Assembly: GCA_021816565.1 (NCBI GenBank)
Contig: JAKAXN010000095.1
Coordinates: 1 to 13,066 of the forward strand
From: Actinomycetes bacterium
GTDB lineage: Bacteria > Actinomycetota > Acidimicrobiia > Acidimicrobiales > Palsa-688
Direction: 5' to 3'
Length of the DNA: 13,066 bases
A model generated the notes under the pieces. That model was given only the letters and a program-made list of their open reading frames with translations, was not told the DNA's origin and did no database searches. Positions 12,004-13,066 of the stretch are shown piece after piece. Position numbers and translations under genes: made by a program. The stretch's first letter is position 1; the number at the start of each line of letters is the position of its first letter.

Positions 12004-13066
12004 CCGGGGCCCGCCGCCCCGGTCACGGAGGCGAACAGGGCGTTGAACCGACCCGTGGCGGGAGAGCGCAGCGCGCTCCGGGCCCGGCGCCGGGTGACGC
12101 CGGACGGACCCGGGGGGAGCAGCTGCAGTACCGCCTCGGCCAGGGCCGCCGGGTCCCCGGGCGGCACCAGCCGGCCGGCCGGGGTGGGAGCCTCGGCGGC
12201 AGCCGGGCCCAGGATCTCCAGCGGACCGCCCGCCGCTCCGGCCACCACCGGGACGCCCGACGCCAGGGCCTCCACCACCACCAGGCCGAACGGCTCGGGC
12301 TCGGTGGACACCTGCACGAACACGTCCAGGTCAGCCATCAGCTCCGCCACGTCGCTGCGGGGCCCCAACCAGCGGACTCCGTCCATGGCCGCAGCCCGGG
12401 CCTGCAGCCTTGCGGCGTATCCCTCCTTGCCCGGCACCGCCGCCCCGGCCACCACCAGCTCGACCTCCGGGCGGGCCCGGCGCAGGTCCCCGAACGCGTC
12501 GAGGAGGGTGTCGAATCCCTTCCATGTGTCCACCCTGGCCACCGAGCCCACCAGCGGGACGCCGTCGCCGATCCCGACGGCGGACCGGAAGCGCCCGGCC
12601 CGGCCCGGCGCGAACCGCGCCGGGTCGGCCTCGTCTGTGATCACCACGGTCCGGCGGGGATCCAGCTGGGCGGCGACGGCCTCGGAGACCGCCACCACCC
12701 GGTCGGCGAAGCGGCTGGTGAGGAACCGCTCGACCCGCAGCGCCGCCCCCGACTGGAACACGATCTCCCGGGCGTGCCACACGTGGGGCCGGCCGGTGAG
12801 GGCCGCCGCGGCCCAGCCGTACCAGGAATGCAGCGAGTTGGTGTGCACCACCCCGGCGTCGACGGCGCGCACCAGCCGGGCCAGCCGCAGCACGCTGAGC
12901 GGCCACCGGGCGGCGTAGCGGGCCCAGCGGCCGGCCCCTCCGGAGGTGGTCAGACGCTCCATGGGCACCACGTGGAGCACCGCCCCGGCCGCCGCGTACT
13001 CTGAGGCCAGCCGGGCTGGGCCGGGCACGGCGACGTGGCAGTCCCACCCGTCGGCCACCAGCTGGC
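11976..13066 (-). CDS. Family 4 glycosyltransferase, 5' end outside window
   Basis: The frame enters from the right edge, giving at least 362 residues that begin with QLVADGWDCHVAVPGPARLASEY, which is typical sequence just inside a GT4 N-terminus. A GTG at 13058 is therefore internal and only a few dozen residues are probably missing. Visible motifs are VVHTNSLHSWYGWAAAALTGRPHVWHARE, DRVVAVSEAVAAQL, PLVGSVARVDTWKGFDTLLDAF, ELVVAGAAVPGKEGYAARLQ, VRWLGPRSDVAELMADLDVFVQ, and the donor-binding EPEPFGLVVVEALASGVPVVA with its E-x7-E pair. All parts of the C-terminal GT-B half are intact. The final ~25 residues (RSPATGRFNALF...) look less constrained, and the last 28 bp overlap the facing GT4 gene. 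The substrate is unknown. Confidence 0.85.
   Translation of the reverse strand, partial: QLVADGWDCHVAVPGPARLASEYAAAGAVLHVVPMERLTTSGGAGRWARYAARWPLSVLRLARLVRAVDAGVVHTNSLHSWYGWAAAALTGRPHVWHAREIVFQSGAALRVERFLTSRFADRVVAVSEAVAAQLDPRRTVVITDEADPARFAPGRAGRFRSAVGIGDGVPLVGSVARVDTWKGFDTLLDAFGDLRRARPEVELVVAGAAVPGKEGYAARLQARAAAMDGVRWLGPRSDVAELMADLDVFVQVSTEPEPFGLVVVEALASGVPVVAGAAGGPLEILGPAAAEAPTPAGRLVPPGDPAALAEAVLQLLPPGPSGVTRRRARSALRSPATGRFNALFASVTGAAGPGQVPESTSR

Noticed and set aside
13058..13066. GTG at 13058 as the true start of the last glycosyltransferase
   Set aside because: The frame stays open to the window edge with GT4-like residues before it, and the usual N-terminal strand and Gly-rich loop are missing after it, so the gene continues outside.

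Overview
The window is about 13 kb of very GC-rich, almost gap-free bacterial DNA. Its genes are tightly packed, often start with GTG or TTG, and overlap by 1-4 bases. It carries coenzyme F420 genes next to rhamnose/mannose nucleotide-sugar genes. This points to a high-GC actinobacterium. The order rmlD ... wbbL-like ... manB-like ... cofE/cofD recalls the mycobacterial rmlD-wbbL-manB / fbiA-fbiB neighbourhood. The Thr/Pro-tailed membrane protein and overall style suggest an Acidimicrobiia-like lineage, but that placement is inference, not proof.

Left part (1-6475, all + strand): the 3' end of a gene that looks like the C-terminal domain of biotin protein ligase, then a nucleotide-sugar operon. 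The operon holds rmlA (long form), rmlB, rmlD, a UDP-glucose 6-dehydrogenase, a UDP-glucuronate decarboxylase (UDP-xylose synthase) and a family 2 glycosyltransferase resembling the rhamnosyltransferase WbbL. Together they can make dTDP-4-keto-6-deoxyglucose, reduce the rhamnose precursor, make UDP-glucuronate and UDP-xylose, and transfer a sugar. The 3,5-epimerase rmlC is not in the window.

Middle part (6484-9216, + strand): an unrecognised single-pass membrane protein with a Thr/Pro/Ala-rich tail, a mannose-1-phosphate guanylyltransferase-like nucleotidyltransferase, and a GalE-like extended SDR in which the catalytic Tyr is replaced by His.

Right part (9213-13066): a minus-strand cofD-cofE pair for coenzyme F420 side-chain assembly converges on the SDR. 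It diverges, across only 38 bp, from a + strand family 4 glycosyltransferase. A second family 4 glycosyltransferase on the minus strand converges with the first (28-bp overlap) and runs off the right edge.

Several TANNNT -10-like hexamers sit 6-10 bases upstream of start codons (before rmlB, the membrane protein, cofD and the first GT4), which suggests leaderless or near-leaderless transcripts. There is no RNA gene, mobile element or CRISPR array, and no gene-free stretch over 50 bases. The main points for follow-up are the Tyr-to-His SDR, the unknown membrane protein, the missing rmlC, a possible leaderless 12-codon leader ORF before rmlA, and the compact divergent promoter.
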